NCBI GenBank assembly: GCA_018666775.1 | Contig: JABIXC010000017.1 | Span: 310,001-374,000, forward strand | Direction: 5' to 3' | From: Rhodospirillales bacterium | GTDB taxonomy: Bacteria; Pseudomonadota; Alphaproteobacteria; SMXQ01 | DNA length: 64,000 nucleotides | Part shown: positions 43,752 through 52,054 of the stretch, piece by piece | How positions within the stretch are numbered: the stretch's first letter is position 1 | Layout of the letters: each line of letters begins with the position of its first letter | Program-made: the position numbers and the translations under genes | Notes under the pieces: model-generated | Databases searched by the model: none | Told to the model about the DNA's origin: nothing | Seen by the model: the letters and a program-made list of their open reading frames with translations, nothing else

Positions 43752-44552
43752 ATGGCCAGATTAATACCCGCCATCATCCAGGGTTTCCTGATTTCAGTTT
43801 TTGCATTTGCCTTTCTTATTGTCCCACAGATCGCACCTGCTGCTGAACGCAGTACAGCAGAGTCGCGCAAATCTGAAATGATGGCCAATTGGCCAAAGTC
43901 GCCCAGTGAATCATGGTCCATCACCATTGGTGGGAGGCTTTATGACAACTGGGCCACGGTTCAGGGCATTGACCTTCCCAAAGATACCCATCCCACCTAT
44001 CCCAAAGGTCTGAAGCGAAAAGGTGGCAGCACCTGGCGGTGCAAGGAATGTCACGGGTGGGATTACCGGGGAGACAAGGGCGCGTACGCAACGGGGTCAC
44101 ATTTTTCCGGCATCAAAGGCGTTGCCAGACTTTCAGGCCACCCGCCCGCCAAGATTGCCCGGGCCATCAAACGAGGCTTTCATAAATACGACGCTTCGAT
44201 GTTACCTGATTATTTGATCAACAAAATTGCCCTGTTCATTTCCAAGGGCCAAGTCCACATGCCTGATTTTATTGATTTCAAAACCAAAAAAGCAAAAGGG
44301 AACTCCAAGGAAGGGCGCGGTCCGTACCAAAATTTCTGTGCTAATTGTCATGGGTTTGATGGTCGGACCATCAATTTTAAATCAGAAAAGAAACCCGAAT
44401 TCATCGGCACCGTTGCCCGCAAATCCCCATGGGAATTGCTACACAAGGTTATCAATGGGCATCCGGCATCGCAAATGCCCGCCCTCAGGGATTTCCCGGA
44501 TGTTTACCTGAAAAACATCCTGAGCTACACCCAAACACTTCCTAAAAAATAA
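43752..44552 (+). CDS. Dihaem c-type cytochrome, exported
   Basis: A 266-residue protein with a Sec signal peptide (FLISVFAFAFLIVPQIAPAAE) and two CXXCH haem sites: CKECH (97-101) and CANCH (196-200). Possible axial methionines are in SMLPDY and QMPALRDF. GGAG lies 7 bp before the ATG at 43752, so this start is better than the ATG at 43746. Periplasmic electron carrier. Located directly after the triple cupin set on the same strand; partner dehydrogenase unknown. Confidence 0.88.
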   Translation: MARLIPAIIQGFLISVFAFAFLIVPQIAPAAERSTAESRKSEMMANWPKSPSESWSITIGGRLYDNWATVQGIDLPKDTHPTYPKGLKRKGGSTWRCKECHGWDYRGDKGAYATGSHFSGIKGVARLSGHPPAKIARAIKRGFHKYDASMLPDYLINKIALFISKGQVHMPDFIDFKTKKAKGNSKEGRGPYQNFCANCHGFDGRTINFKSEKKPEFIGTVARKSPWELLHKVINGHPASQMPALRDFPDVYLKNILSYTQTLPKK

Positions 44553-44557
44553 CTTTA

Positions 44558-45139
44558 TTATTTAGGATGGGCCATCCCTGCCTTAACCCCGGGGCGTTCC
44601 CCTACTTCGCTAATCCAGCGTGAAACATTTTTGTATTCGCTGATTGGGAACATAGCTTCGTCAAATCCGGCAATGCGCGGATACAAACAAAGATCAGCGA
44701 TAGAAAATGAATTTGTGAAAAACTGATTGTTCGCAAGATGATCATCGATCACCTTCATCACCCTTTCACATTCAGGTATCAAGGTTGGATGCCTTTTCAG
44801 CGCACCCAAAAATGCCACCGATCCATTCATGTGCAACATGAACCATTTTTGAACCTCTACCCGTTCAGATGCATCCTGGCCATACAGCTTTCCAGATTTA
44901 TCTGCGGCATACAGCAATATCGCGCCAGATTCAAAAACTGTCGTGGCTTTGCCGCCGGGGCCATCAGAATCAATGATGACCGGAATCTTTCCATATGGAT
45001 TACGCGCAAGGTGTTCCGGGGTTTGTTGTTCTTTTTTCTGCAAGTTAATGGGGTGGACTGTGTATTCAAGCCCAGCCTCTTCCAACCCGATCGAAGCCCG
45101 GCGTGAATTAGTTGTTGCCCACATATAAAGATCAATCAT
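44558..45139 (-). CDS. Glutathione S-transferase (YfcG-like)
   Basis: A 193-residue cytosolic GST. The thioredoxin-like N-terminal domain has TTNSRRASIGLEEAG, NPYGKIPVI with the cis-Pro and FESGAILLYAA; the helical C-terminal domain ends SIADLCLYPRIAGFDEAMF, the usual N-capping box region. Resembles the YfcG/Ure2-like class of disulfide-bond oxidoreductases. Last gene of a probable minus-strand operon (TAXI-like, DUF120, Fe-S protein, GST), 16 bp after the Fe-S protein gene. Confidence 0.87.
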   Translation of the reverse strand: MIDLYMWATTNSRRASIGLEEAGLEYTVHPINLQKKEQQTPEHLARNPYGKIPVIIDSDGPGGKATTVFESGAILLYAADKSGKLYGQDASERVEVQKWFMLHMNGSVAFLGALKRHPTLIPECERVMKVIDDHLANNQFFTNSFSIADLCLYPRIAGFDEAMFPISEYKNVSRWISEVGERPGVKAGMAHPK

Positions 45140-45155
45140 CTAAATTCCCTGTATC

Positions 45156-46067
45156 CTAAACTGTTTCTTTTGGTGTCTTGTAACCCAGTTTTTTGCGATC
45201 CCGCATAAAGGCGATGTAATCATCGCGGTGGTTGTCTGCATTGTACGGACAAACATCAACGCACAAGTGACAGTATTCTTTGCGCAGCCGTGAATAGGGG
45301 TAACATTTTTCTGTATCAATCACCCAACGCTTGATCCCTTCGGTCATGATCGGGGTATCAACAATGGCATCACCCGGACAATTTTTGAGACAGACCTGAC
45401 ACACCGTGCAGCGTTCCTGAACCCCAAAGGACATTGGCGCATCGTAAGCCACGGGTAAATCGGTCGTAATAAATGATGGCCTGAAACTGGCACTGATATC
45501 GGGATTAATCAGACTGCCATTTTTTCCCAATTCCCCCCAGCCACATTGCCACATGACCGGGATTGCCTGAACGTAGCTGCCTGCATTGTGATGGGCGACG
45601 GCATCCCAACCTAGTTCTTCCCTGATCCACAACACCATTTCAGTCGCAATTTTGGCGACGGTATAATACGCGCGATGCGCTTCATCGCTGACAAATTGGG
45701 GGCCTTTCAGAACTTCGTCATAGCTTTCATGGTGGCCAAAGGCGATGACGTTGGTGTATTTGCAATCAACCCCTTCGTCAATCATCACCGGCGATATTTT
45801 GCACATGCCGACCAGATCGGCACCGCATTCTTTGGCGCGCTCACGGATACGATCTGACATTTCTTCTTTGTCTCTAACATCCAGTCGCGCAGGCCCCACG
45901 GGGCCTTCCAGATGTTGGCCCATGTCCTCAATGGCATTGCGAAAGCTTATGCGCTTTTCTGATTGGTGTTTGTAAAGCGGCACTTCGGTAATGCCCATCT
46001 GATCCATGACTTTTTTTAACAAAGGGTCATTGGGGCCTTGTATCCGTCTTTTGGTTATTCCCATCAT
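45156..46067 (-). CDS. Double [4Fe-4S] QueG/reductive-dehalogenase-like protein
   Basis: A 303-residue soluble iron-sulfur protein. The C-terminal ferredoxin part has C220, C223, C226, C230 and C255, C266, C269, C273, enough for two 4Fe-4S clusters. Before it is a region like the cobalamin-binding fold of RdhA/QueG (WGELGKNGSLINPDISASFR then FITTDLPV). No Tat signal, so unlike respiratory dehalogenases it should be cytoplasmic. This makes it a candidate for a corrinoid- or flavin-linked reductase rather than a respiratory RdhA. It lies between a DUF120 gene and a GST gene in one operon. Exact substrate unknown. Confidence 0.75.
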   Translation of the reverse strand: MMGITKRRIQGPNDPLLKKVMDQMGITEVPLYKHQSEKRISFRNAIEDMGQHLEGPVGPARLDVRDKEEMSDRIRERAKECGADLVGMCKISPVMIDEGVDCKYTNVIAFGHHESYDEVLKGPQFVSDEAHRAYYTVAKIATEMVLWIREELGWDAVAHHNAGSYVQAIPVMWQCGWGELGKNGSLINPDISASFRPSFITTDLPVAYDAPMSFGVQERCTVCQVCLKNCPGDAIVDTPIMTEGIKRWVIDTEKCYPYSRLRKEYCHLCVDVCPYNADNHRDDYIAFMRDRKKLGYKTPKETV

Positions 46068-46088
46068 GATTAATAGCCTATTCAGAAA

Positions 46089-46505
46089 TTATGCTTCAGG
46101 GGTATCACTGGATGTAAAAACCGTCACTTCCACTAAATCACCATCTTTTAATTCAAGGCTGTCGCGTAAATTTACAGGCGCGATAATTTCCACCTTGTCG
46201 GATGGATAATCAGCGACCTTTGGCAAAACGATGGTGCCAACCTGTTTCAAACCCACAACAGCTGGGAAAAGTTTTACAGCACACTCTGACCCATCATGTG
46301 CAGCCATTTCCATGGCAACCGATGCCTGGACCGATTCCCATGCCACAATGTCTTTGGATTCTGTCAATTGAAGGTTAAGGGTACCGGGCCAGGGATCAAA
46401 AAAGACCAGTTCCTTGAAAGCATTCTTTGCCCATGGTTCCGCCACAAAAGAAGCGGCTTCACCCTTACCCACGACCAGAATGCCTGAAAATGTAATATCA
46501 GCCAT
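46089..46505 (-). CDS. DUF120 protein, homologue of CTP-dependent riboflavin kinase
   Basis: A 138-residue protein matching the archaeal CTP-dependent riboflavin kinase (RibK, DUF120) fold in order: GKGEAASF (13-20), PWPGTLNLQL (39-48) and EIIAPVNLRDSLELKDGD (106-123). In archaea these regions bind CTP and riboflavin. In bacteria riboflavin kinase is normally RibF, so the role here (FMN formation, phosphorylation of a flavin analogue, or binding only) is open. Located 6 bp after a TAXI-like gene and 21 bp before the double-Fe-S protein gene. Small and soluble. Confidence 0.72.
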   Translation of the reverse strand: MADITFSGILVVGKGEAASFVAEPWAKNAFKELVFFDPWPGTLNLQLTESKDIVAWESVQASVAMEMAAHDGSECAVKLFPAVVGLKQVGTIVLPKVADYPSDKVEIIAPVNLRDSLELKDGDLVEVTVFTSSDTPEA

Positions 46506-46511
46506 TGGCGC

Positions 46512-47411
46512 CTACGAAAGAAGACCCGCTTCACGAAACGCGGCAAGGGCGCCCGGATGAAGCGGTGTGTTATCGGGTGCCAATGCGTCCTGGCCCTTAA
46601 CGCGCGCGCCCTGAAGCAGGGCTGTTAGGCCCCTGAACAAGGCATTACGGGTGGCCAGATCATCGGTATGGCGAATATAGGCTGCGACAAAATCGTGAAC
46701 AAAGTCTGGATCACAGTCTGCTGCGCTAACAATCACATTTAAAACCCCAACGGTCGCGATATCGTTGTTCATGGTTGGGACGTGTTCAGCGGGGATGTTT
46801 GCCGGAAAATAAAACGGGATGGCATCACATAATGTTTTGATCTCATCATCAGAGAAAGCCAAAACCTTGATCGGCATCATGTCACACAGCGCCTTGAAAT
46901 GGGTGCTGGGAATGGGTGCTTGAAGCTGGGCATCGATTTCACCACTGGCCAATGCATTGCCGCCATCAAAGGTCGATATGAAGGAAAATTCAACACCCCC
47001 ATCGCCCCACCCCAAGGTGCGAACGAAATTATAGGCATGTTGGGCCATCCCGGAATCTGCGTGTCCAACCGCGATCCGCTTGCCTTTAAGGTCCGAAAAA
47101 GTCTTTAGGGGCGAATCTTCGGGGCAGACGAAAAACAAAGGCCCGGTATTCAAAGGCGTGGCAATGGCCACAGGCACGGGTGCGGTGAAGGGGGCTGAAC
47201 CAGAAACAGCCCGGGGTACCCAGTTTGACGCCATAAAGCCAATTTCTGCATCACCAGACACCGTTCTTTCGGCGTTCATGACGCTGCCGGTTGATTCCAT
47301 AACCTCAACCTCTGTTGCCAGGCCTTCTTCAACCAAAACATCGCCGATATCGCGGGCCTGGGTATAAAACGTGCTGAGCAGGTCGGAAGAGGTAATTCTA
47401 ATTTTTGTCAT
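46512..47411 (-). CDS. TAXI/NMT1-like solute-binding protein lacking a signal peptide
   Basis: A 299-residue protein with the two-lobe fold of TAXI-family TRAP and NMT1-like receptors: ITSSDLLSTFYTQARDIGDVL, GEAEIGF-like (GDAEIGFMASN), FSDLKGKRIAVGHADSGMAQHAYN and ALASGEIDAQLQAPIPSTHF. The ATG at 47411 is chosen; a TTG at 47426 would add only 5 residues. Neither start yields a signal peptide, so the protein would remain cytoplasmic unless a distant start exists. No TRAP membrane subunits are present. First in a four-gene operon. Confidence 0.75.
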   Translation of the reverse strand: MTKIRITSSDLLSTFYTQARDIGDVLVEEGLATEVEVMESTGSVMNAERTVSGDAEIGFMASNWVPRAVSGSAPFTAPVPVAIATPLNTGPLFFVCPEDSPLKTFSDLKGKRIAVGHADSGMAQHAYNFVRTLGWGDGGVEFSFISTFDGGNALASGEIDAQLQAPIPSTHFKALCDMMPIKVLAFSDDEIKTLCDAIPFYFPANIPAEHVPTMNNDIATVGVLNVIVSAADCDPDFVHDFVAAYIRHTDDLATRNALFRGLTALLQGARVKGQDALAPDNTPLHPGALAAFREAGLLS

Positions 47412-47556
47412 TTCTGAACCATTCAATAATCAAATGAAAGGGGGCGCTCCCCCCCAACAATTGAGGGACGCCAGCTTTCGTTATAGGCCATTCAAGGGCA
47501 TCAAGAAAGGTTCTTACACGGCCATATGGCCTTGAAATTGGCCATTCCCTTGGCTT

Positions 47557-47967
47557 TTAGTGCAAAACTCTGGGCGGTGTTGGTTCGGGGGCACTTTTGG
47601 GGACGTGTTCTGTCAACCCCGCTTGATGGTGCAACATTTTCCAACCGTCTGTTTCGCGGACGAACAAATTGGTCGCCACAAGATAGCTGTCTCCAATTGC
47701 CTCAAAACAGATGACATAAGCGAGATCACCCTCGATCTCCACGGTTGCTTCCAAGGGGTGAATGCCGGGTTCTGGCGGTGTGGCAAGAATGCCTTCCCAG
47801 GCCAGCATGACCTTGGTATGTCCTCGCACCGGTGGCCAGCCCGGGTGGATACAAGCGACACAATCGCGATCCGACCAAAGGGACTTCATCGCCGTAAAAT
47901 CACCTGCCGAAAATGACCTGTAAAAGGCTTCGTTAATGGCTAAAACGGCATCTGAGTCGTTTTCCAA
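47557..47967 (-). CDS. SnoaL/NTF2-like protein (DUF4440 type)
   Basis: A 136-residue NTF2-fold protein: AINEAFYRSFSAGDFTAMKSLW, CIHPGWPPVRGHTKVMLAWE and ATNLFVRETDGWKMLHHQAG are typical of the SnoaL-like/DUF4440 group. Small soluble protein; catalysis not predictable. It is divergent from the DMT permease gene and separated by 146 bp from the TAXI-like gene, so is probably monocistronic. Confidence 0.82.
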   Translation of the reverse strand: MENDSDAVLAINEAFYRSFSAGDFTAMKSLWSDRDCVACIHPGWPPVRGHTKVMLAWEGILATPPEPGIHPLEATVEIEGDLAYVICFEAIGDSYLVATNLFVRETDGWKMLHHQAGLTEHVPKSAPEPTPPRVLH

Positions 47968-48102
47968 TGCTATCCCCTCTCACTGGTCTGATCTTTTTCA
48001 TTGGCATGTATCTGTCCCAAGGCTAGCATGCCCGCGCCTTCAGGTCGCCCATTGTGGTCTGTGAACAATTCCGGCCTTTCACACCGCAATCAGGGAAAAT
48101 AT

Positions 48103-49068
48103 ATGTTCATTAATGAAACTGTGTCGAAAACAATTTCACCCTTGATTGATCGTTACTGGCGGGGATTACCCGGAAATTTTCGGGGCGCATTCTGGATGAT
48201 GCTATCAGCACTGGCTTTCATTGCTGTGCAGTCGGTTTCAAAGGAATTGGGCGGCAAGTTTGACAGCTTTCAGATCGCATTTTTCAGGGCCTTCTTTGGT
48301 GGCCTGGCTGTGTTGCCCTTTCTCTATTCACGCGGGTTTTCTGCCTATAAGACTTCCAACCTGCCCTTTCATATCGGCCGGGGTGTCTTTGGTGCCATTG
48401 CCATCTATTTGATGGTTTATGCCGTCATACACATGCCACTGGCCGATGCCACGGTAATCGGTTTTACCCGCACCTTCTTCATGATTATTTTTGCGGTGAT
48501 CTTTTTAGGCGAAATGGTTCGTTGGCGGCGCTGGGCAGCCACGGCAGTTGGGTTTTCTGGTGTTCTATTGATGCTGCGCCCCGGCGATGAGACGTTTCAA
48601 ATGGCCGCCCTTGCTGCGGTTGGCGCATCCGTGTGTTTCGCATCTGCCCATGTCTGTATCAAGAAATGCACTACCCGCAAAGACCACCCCATGACGATCC
48701 AGACCTATTACTGGACCATTGCGACCATCGTTACCTTCGTGCCTGCCCTTCTGGTTTGGGTTAACCCAACAGCCCACGATATGATGCTGATGGTTTTGGT
48801 TGGCCTGCTGTCTGGCATCGCCCAGACCCTTTTGGTCTATTCCCTCAATGCCGGGGAAGCCACCTTTGTGCATCCGTTTGATTTCACCCGCCTGATCTGG
48901 GCGGCATTGGCAGGTTGGCTGATCTTTTCCGAACCGCTCAGCATCATTACCATTGCCGGTGCAGCCATCATCATATCTTCCAATGTCTATATTGCCCGCA
49001 GGCAATTAAAAGAAAACAAGGAAAAGGCAGCGGCTGAGGCTGCAAAAGAATCAGGCGAAAAAGCCTGA
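48103..49068 (+). CDS. EamA/DMT-family permease
   Basis: A 321-residue protein with ten membrane helices in two EamA repeats: GAFWMMLSALAFIAVQSVSKEL..FF RAFFGGLAVLPFL (N half), and VGASVCFASAHVCIKK...YYWTIATIVTFVPALL (C half). AGGGA lies about 6 bp before the ATG at 48103, and the longer open frame from 48001 has no support. Drug/metabolite exporter superfamily, substrate unknown. C-terminal tail is charged and cytoplasmic. Confidence 0.88.
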   Translation: MFINETVSKTISPLIDRYWRGLPGNFRGAFWMMLSALAFIAVQSVSKELGGKFDSFQIAFFRAFFGGLAVLPFLYSRGFSAYKTSNLPFHIGRGVFGAIAIYLMVYAVIHMPLADATVIGFTRTFFMIIFAVIFLGEMVRWRRWAATAVGFSGVLLMLRPGDETFQMAALAAVGASVCFASAHVCIKKCTTRKDHPMTIQTYYWTIATIVTFVPALLVWVNPTAHDMMLMVLVGLLSGIAQTLLVYSLNAGEATFVHPFDFTRLIWAALAGWLIFSEPLSIITIAGAAIIISSNVYIARRQLKENKEKAAAEAAKESGEKA

Positions 49069-49074
49069 ACGAAT

Positions 49075-50037
49075 TTAAGGATTAATGACCCGGATGGGCT
49101 CGCCTTTTAGCCAGGCATCGATGTCTTCAATGCCTTGGTCGAAAAAGACCTTGTAGCCTTCATGACAGACATAACCCAGATGCGGCGTCGCAACGATGTT
49201 ATCATTGCTGCGGTATGGGTGATCCAAAGGAAGCGGTTCAATATCAAAAACATCCAGCCCGGCACCGGCAAGGTGGCCGCTGTTCACGGCATCAATCAAG
49301 GGCTGTTCCTTCACAATGGGGCCACGGGACGCATTGATTAAATAAGCCCCCTGTTTCATCCATTGCAGCTCTTTTGCACCGATTAAACCTCGGGTGCGGT
49401 CTGATAAAATAGTGTTGATAGAAACCACATCTGATTGCCCAAGCAAGGCTTCAAGGCTGTCAGCAAAACGCACGCCTTTTTCTTCACAGCGCGCATTCGT
49501 CAGGTTTTTGCTCCACGCAACCACATCCATATCAAATGCTTGTGCGTATCGGGCCATATAAGACCCCTGGCGCCCCAAGCCAATAATGCCAAGGGTTTTG
49601 CCCGTCAAAACATTGCCCAACCCCAACTGCCAACCGCCTTCGCGCACGGCTTGGACCTGTTGGGGGATGCGCCGCATGGTGGCCATCAACAACGCCCATG
49701 TCATTTCTGCGGCCGAATAGCCAATGGCCTCTGTGCCACACACAGGAATGCCACATGCCTTGGCCGCATCCATATCAATGCCAAGGTTGCGCATGTTCCC
49801 GGTCACCAAAAGTTTTAGATTGGGAAGCCGTGATATCAGCGATTTTGGAAAAGGTGTGCGTTCACGCATCACCACGATGATGTCGAATTCAGCCAACCGG
49901 TCGACAATGGCATCTTCTTCAAACAAATGATCCTTAAAGACCGTTATAACGCCGCGATCTTCCAGGACTGACCAATCAGAGACCTCGCGTACGACGCCCT
50001 GATAATCATCAAGAACAGCAATTTTCATTTTGGGCAT
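49075..50037 (-). CDS. D-2-hydroxyacid dehydrogenase
   Basis: A 320-residue D-isomer-specific 2-hydroxyacid dehydrogenase. It has the NAD motif LGIIGLGRQGSYMA, the catalytic Arg in INASRGPIVKEQPL, Glu in DVFDIEPLP and His in ATPHLGYV. Substrate might be a 2-oxo or 2-hydroxy acid from the upstream genes. Last gene of the probable operon running from the cupin at 56927, starting 2 bp after the VOC gene. It is unrelated in detail to the GhrA-like gene at 5288. Confidence 0.88.
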   Translation of the reverse strand: MPKMKIAVLDDYQGVVREVSDWSVLEDRGVITVFKDHLFEEDAIVDRLAEFDIIVVMRERTPFPKSLISRLPNLKLLVTGNMRNLGIDMDAAKACGIPVCGTEAIGYSAAEMTWALLMATMRRIPQQVQAVREGGWQLGLGNVLTGKTLGIIGLGRQGSYMARYAQAFDMDVVAWSKNLTNARCEEKGVRFADSLEALLGQSDVVSINTILSDRTRGLIGAKELQWMKQGAYLINASRGPIVKEQPLIDAVNSGHLAGAGLDVFDIEPLPLDHPYRSNDNIVATPHLGYVCHEGYKVFFDQGIEDIDAWLKGEPIRVINP

Positions 50038-50039
50038 AC

Positions 50040-50867
50040 CTATTCGTCCGTGACGTCAATCCAATTGCCATCAGGATCTGCTAATTGCATTTTTCCCAAC
50101 GCACAGTCCGCCAAAAGCAACCGGCGGGTTTCTGATTCCTGACTGCTGCCACCCAATGGCCGTGCTGCAAGATAGGTGTTTTTTTCACCCACCCGCGTCA
50201 ATTCCTTTTTGAAGGCTTCGAGATCAGGAACCTTAATGCCAATGTGGTCGGGGCCGGGACGTTTAATAGACATGCCTGAAAAGTTTTTGATATCCCATTG
50301 CATGATCGACAACGTGACCCGCCCATCGGTTAGATGATAACTGCCATTAGAATCGGTGACATTGGCGCGTTGCAATTCGAACACGTCTTCATAGAATTCG
50401 GCGCATGCTTCGGCATTTACCGTGCGAATGGCAAACCGGCGAAGCTGGCATTCATTTTGGTCTTTCCATTCGTCTTCTTTTTGATCGGCATAGACATCTT
50501 TCAAATTGTCGCCTTTGCGTTCCGCCAGATCAAAAACATTGCCATCAGGGTCATGGCCGGAATAGGCCGCAAAAGGCCGATAGCTTGGCCGTTTGACCAC
50601 ATTGGTCTTTGGATGCTTTTTCTGCATCCGTTCCAAAACGTCATCTATGGAATCAACAACCAAACCGAAATGATCAAACCCACCGGTGTAACCATCGCGT
50701 CTTGGTAAAATGTTTAACCCAACATAACCATCCCCAACCACGCAAGATGCTTCCGCATCATGATCGGCACGCCCTGAGGTCTTTAACTTGAAAATAGACC
50801 GATAGAACCGTTCCAAAATTGGGTATTGATGGCTGATCATGGCCATATGGTTAAGTTGGGCAAACAT
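50040..50867 (-). CDS. Two-domain VOC protein (extradiol dioxygenase-like), copy A
   Basis: A 275-residue protein of two vicinal-oxygen-chelate domains. Domain 1 has LNHMAMISHQYPILERFY, FDHFGLVVDS and GHDPDGNVFDLAE; domain 2 has FAIRTVNAEACAEFYEDVF, GPDHIGIKVPD and DPDGNWIDVTDE. The first metal-ligand histidine expected at the start of domain 2 is Arg here (RRFAIRT), whereas copies B and C keep His. At the usual Glu site of both domains Asp appears. Overall similar to ring-cleavage dioxygenases or glyoxalase-type enzymes. Paralogous to the genes at 52055 and 52920. Confidence 0.82.
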   Translation of the reverse strand: MFAQLNHMAMISHQYPILERFYRSIFKLKTSGRADHDAEASCVVGDGYVGLNILPRRDGYTGGFDHFGLVVDSIDDVLERMQKKHPKTNVVKRPSYRPFAAYSGHDPDGNVFDLAERKGDNLKDVYADQKEDEWKDQNECQLRRFAIRTVNAEACAEFYEDVFELQRANVTDSNGSYHLTDGRVTLSIMQWDIKNFSGMSIKRPGPDHIGIKVPDLEAFKKELTRVGEKNTYLAARPLGGSSQESETRRLLLADCALGKMQLADPDGNWIDVTDE

Positions 50868-50905
50868 GTCTTACTCCTTAAAGCGATTTGGTTTTTTCAG
50901 AAGAA

Positions 50906-52018
50906 CTAGCTTCTTTTCTTCTTCTTTTTCTTCTTTTTGTTCTTACAGTTTTTCGGATCCGTAAAGGTCTTGCACTTGATCGTGCCACGACGCTTCATTG
51001 CAGCCTTGGCCTTTTTAACCAGTTCCGGGGAAATACCAACAATGTCGTTCACCGATTGGCTTAAAGCCTGCCAGGTGGTGGGATAGAGATCAAATTTTCG
51101 CTTCTTTTGTTCCTTGACGAATTTAGGATCAGCAATCGTCGCTGCAAAGGCTTTGCGCAATGCTGCCAGCCTGTCTGCGGGCACACCCGGCGTGGTCAGA
51201 TACGGCCGACCAAGGGCCACGGAGCCGGAAAACAATTTGAAAATTTCACGCTGTTTTTTGTTTTTTGCAAGATCAACCAACAACGGCACACCGGCAGGAC
51301 CACGGGCGCGATCAAGACCGACCTGGACCAAAAGATTGACCTTGTTGCTGCGCAACCAATCGGGGTGGTTAAGCGCAAGCGAGCCATATGAATAACCGCT
51401 CCGGGCCATCACTTCGCCCCGTTCCATGGCAAGATCAATATTACCGGCCCGGCGATAGCCAATAACAATCTTGAACTTTGTGCCCAAAATATTATTCATC
51501 AATGTTGGGTAAACCACGGTGCCTGATCCGCTGCCTGTACCGCCAGAAATGACAGTCATTTTTTTGGCGTCTTCAATGGTCTTCACACCAGCTTTGTGCC
51601 ACACGGCCGTCATCAAGTTGCTGATGCCGGTTGAGCCAAGCCAATTGAATTTGCGGGCATCAAAACGAACGCCCTTGCCATTAATGGCCTGATGCAGGGG
51701 GATGGAATTGCCGATGGTGGCAATATAAGTGCCGTCCTTCGCTGCCCTGGTGTACATGAAATTTGATGCCCGAACATGGCCCGCACCCGGCATGTTTTTA
51801 ACGATCATCGTGGGAGAACCACCCAAATGATTGGGCATGTGGCGTGCAATGGTGCGCGCGATCAAGGTGTAGGTGCCGCCGCCCGCACTAACGATCAAGG
51901 TAACGACCTTACCCTTATAGAACTTAGAGATGGCATCTGCATGCGCACCCGGCACCATTGAAACTGCCAACCCGGCAGCGATCATGGCACACGTTGCTAT
52001 TTTCTTCACATGTATCAT
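50906..52018 (-). CDS. TctC-like solute-binding protein with poly-lysine tail
   Basis: A 370-residue exported protein: signal peptide ending GAHADA, then ISKFYKGKVVTLIVSAGGGT, NMPGAGHVRASN and RAAKDGTYIATIGNSIPLH, as in tripartite-tricarboxylate SBPs. AGGGAG is 6 bp before the ATG at 52018. The tail is unlike the other TctC copies: CKTFTDPKNC followed by a run of nine lysines and ending RS. No TctAB subunits are nearby. It sits between two VOC genes in the operon. Periplasmic; ligand probably an organic acid. Confidence 0.82.
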   Translation of the reverse strand: MIHVKKIATCAMIAAGLAVSMVPGAHADAISKFYKGKVVTLIVSAGGGTYTLIARTIARHMPNHLGGSPTMIVKNMPGAGHVRASNFMYTRAAKDGTYIATIGNSIPLHQAINGKGVRFDARKFNWLGSTGISNLMTAVWHKAGVKTIEDAKKMTVISGGTGSGSGTVVYPTLMNNILGTKFKIVIGYRRAGNIDLAMERGEVMARSGYSYGSLALNHPDWLRSNKVNLLVQVGLDRARGPAGVPLLVDLAKNKKQREIFKLFSGSVALGRPYLTTPGVPADRLAALRKAFAATIADPKFVKEQKKRKFDLYPTTWQALSQSVNDIVGISPELVKKAKAAMKRRGTIKCKTFTDPKNCKNKKKKKKKKRS

Positions 52019-52054
52019 CGTGGTCTCCCTGTGCATTTCAAAAAATGGATTTTT

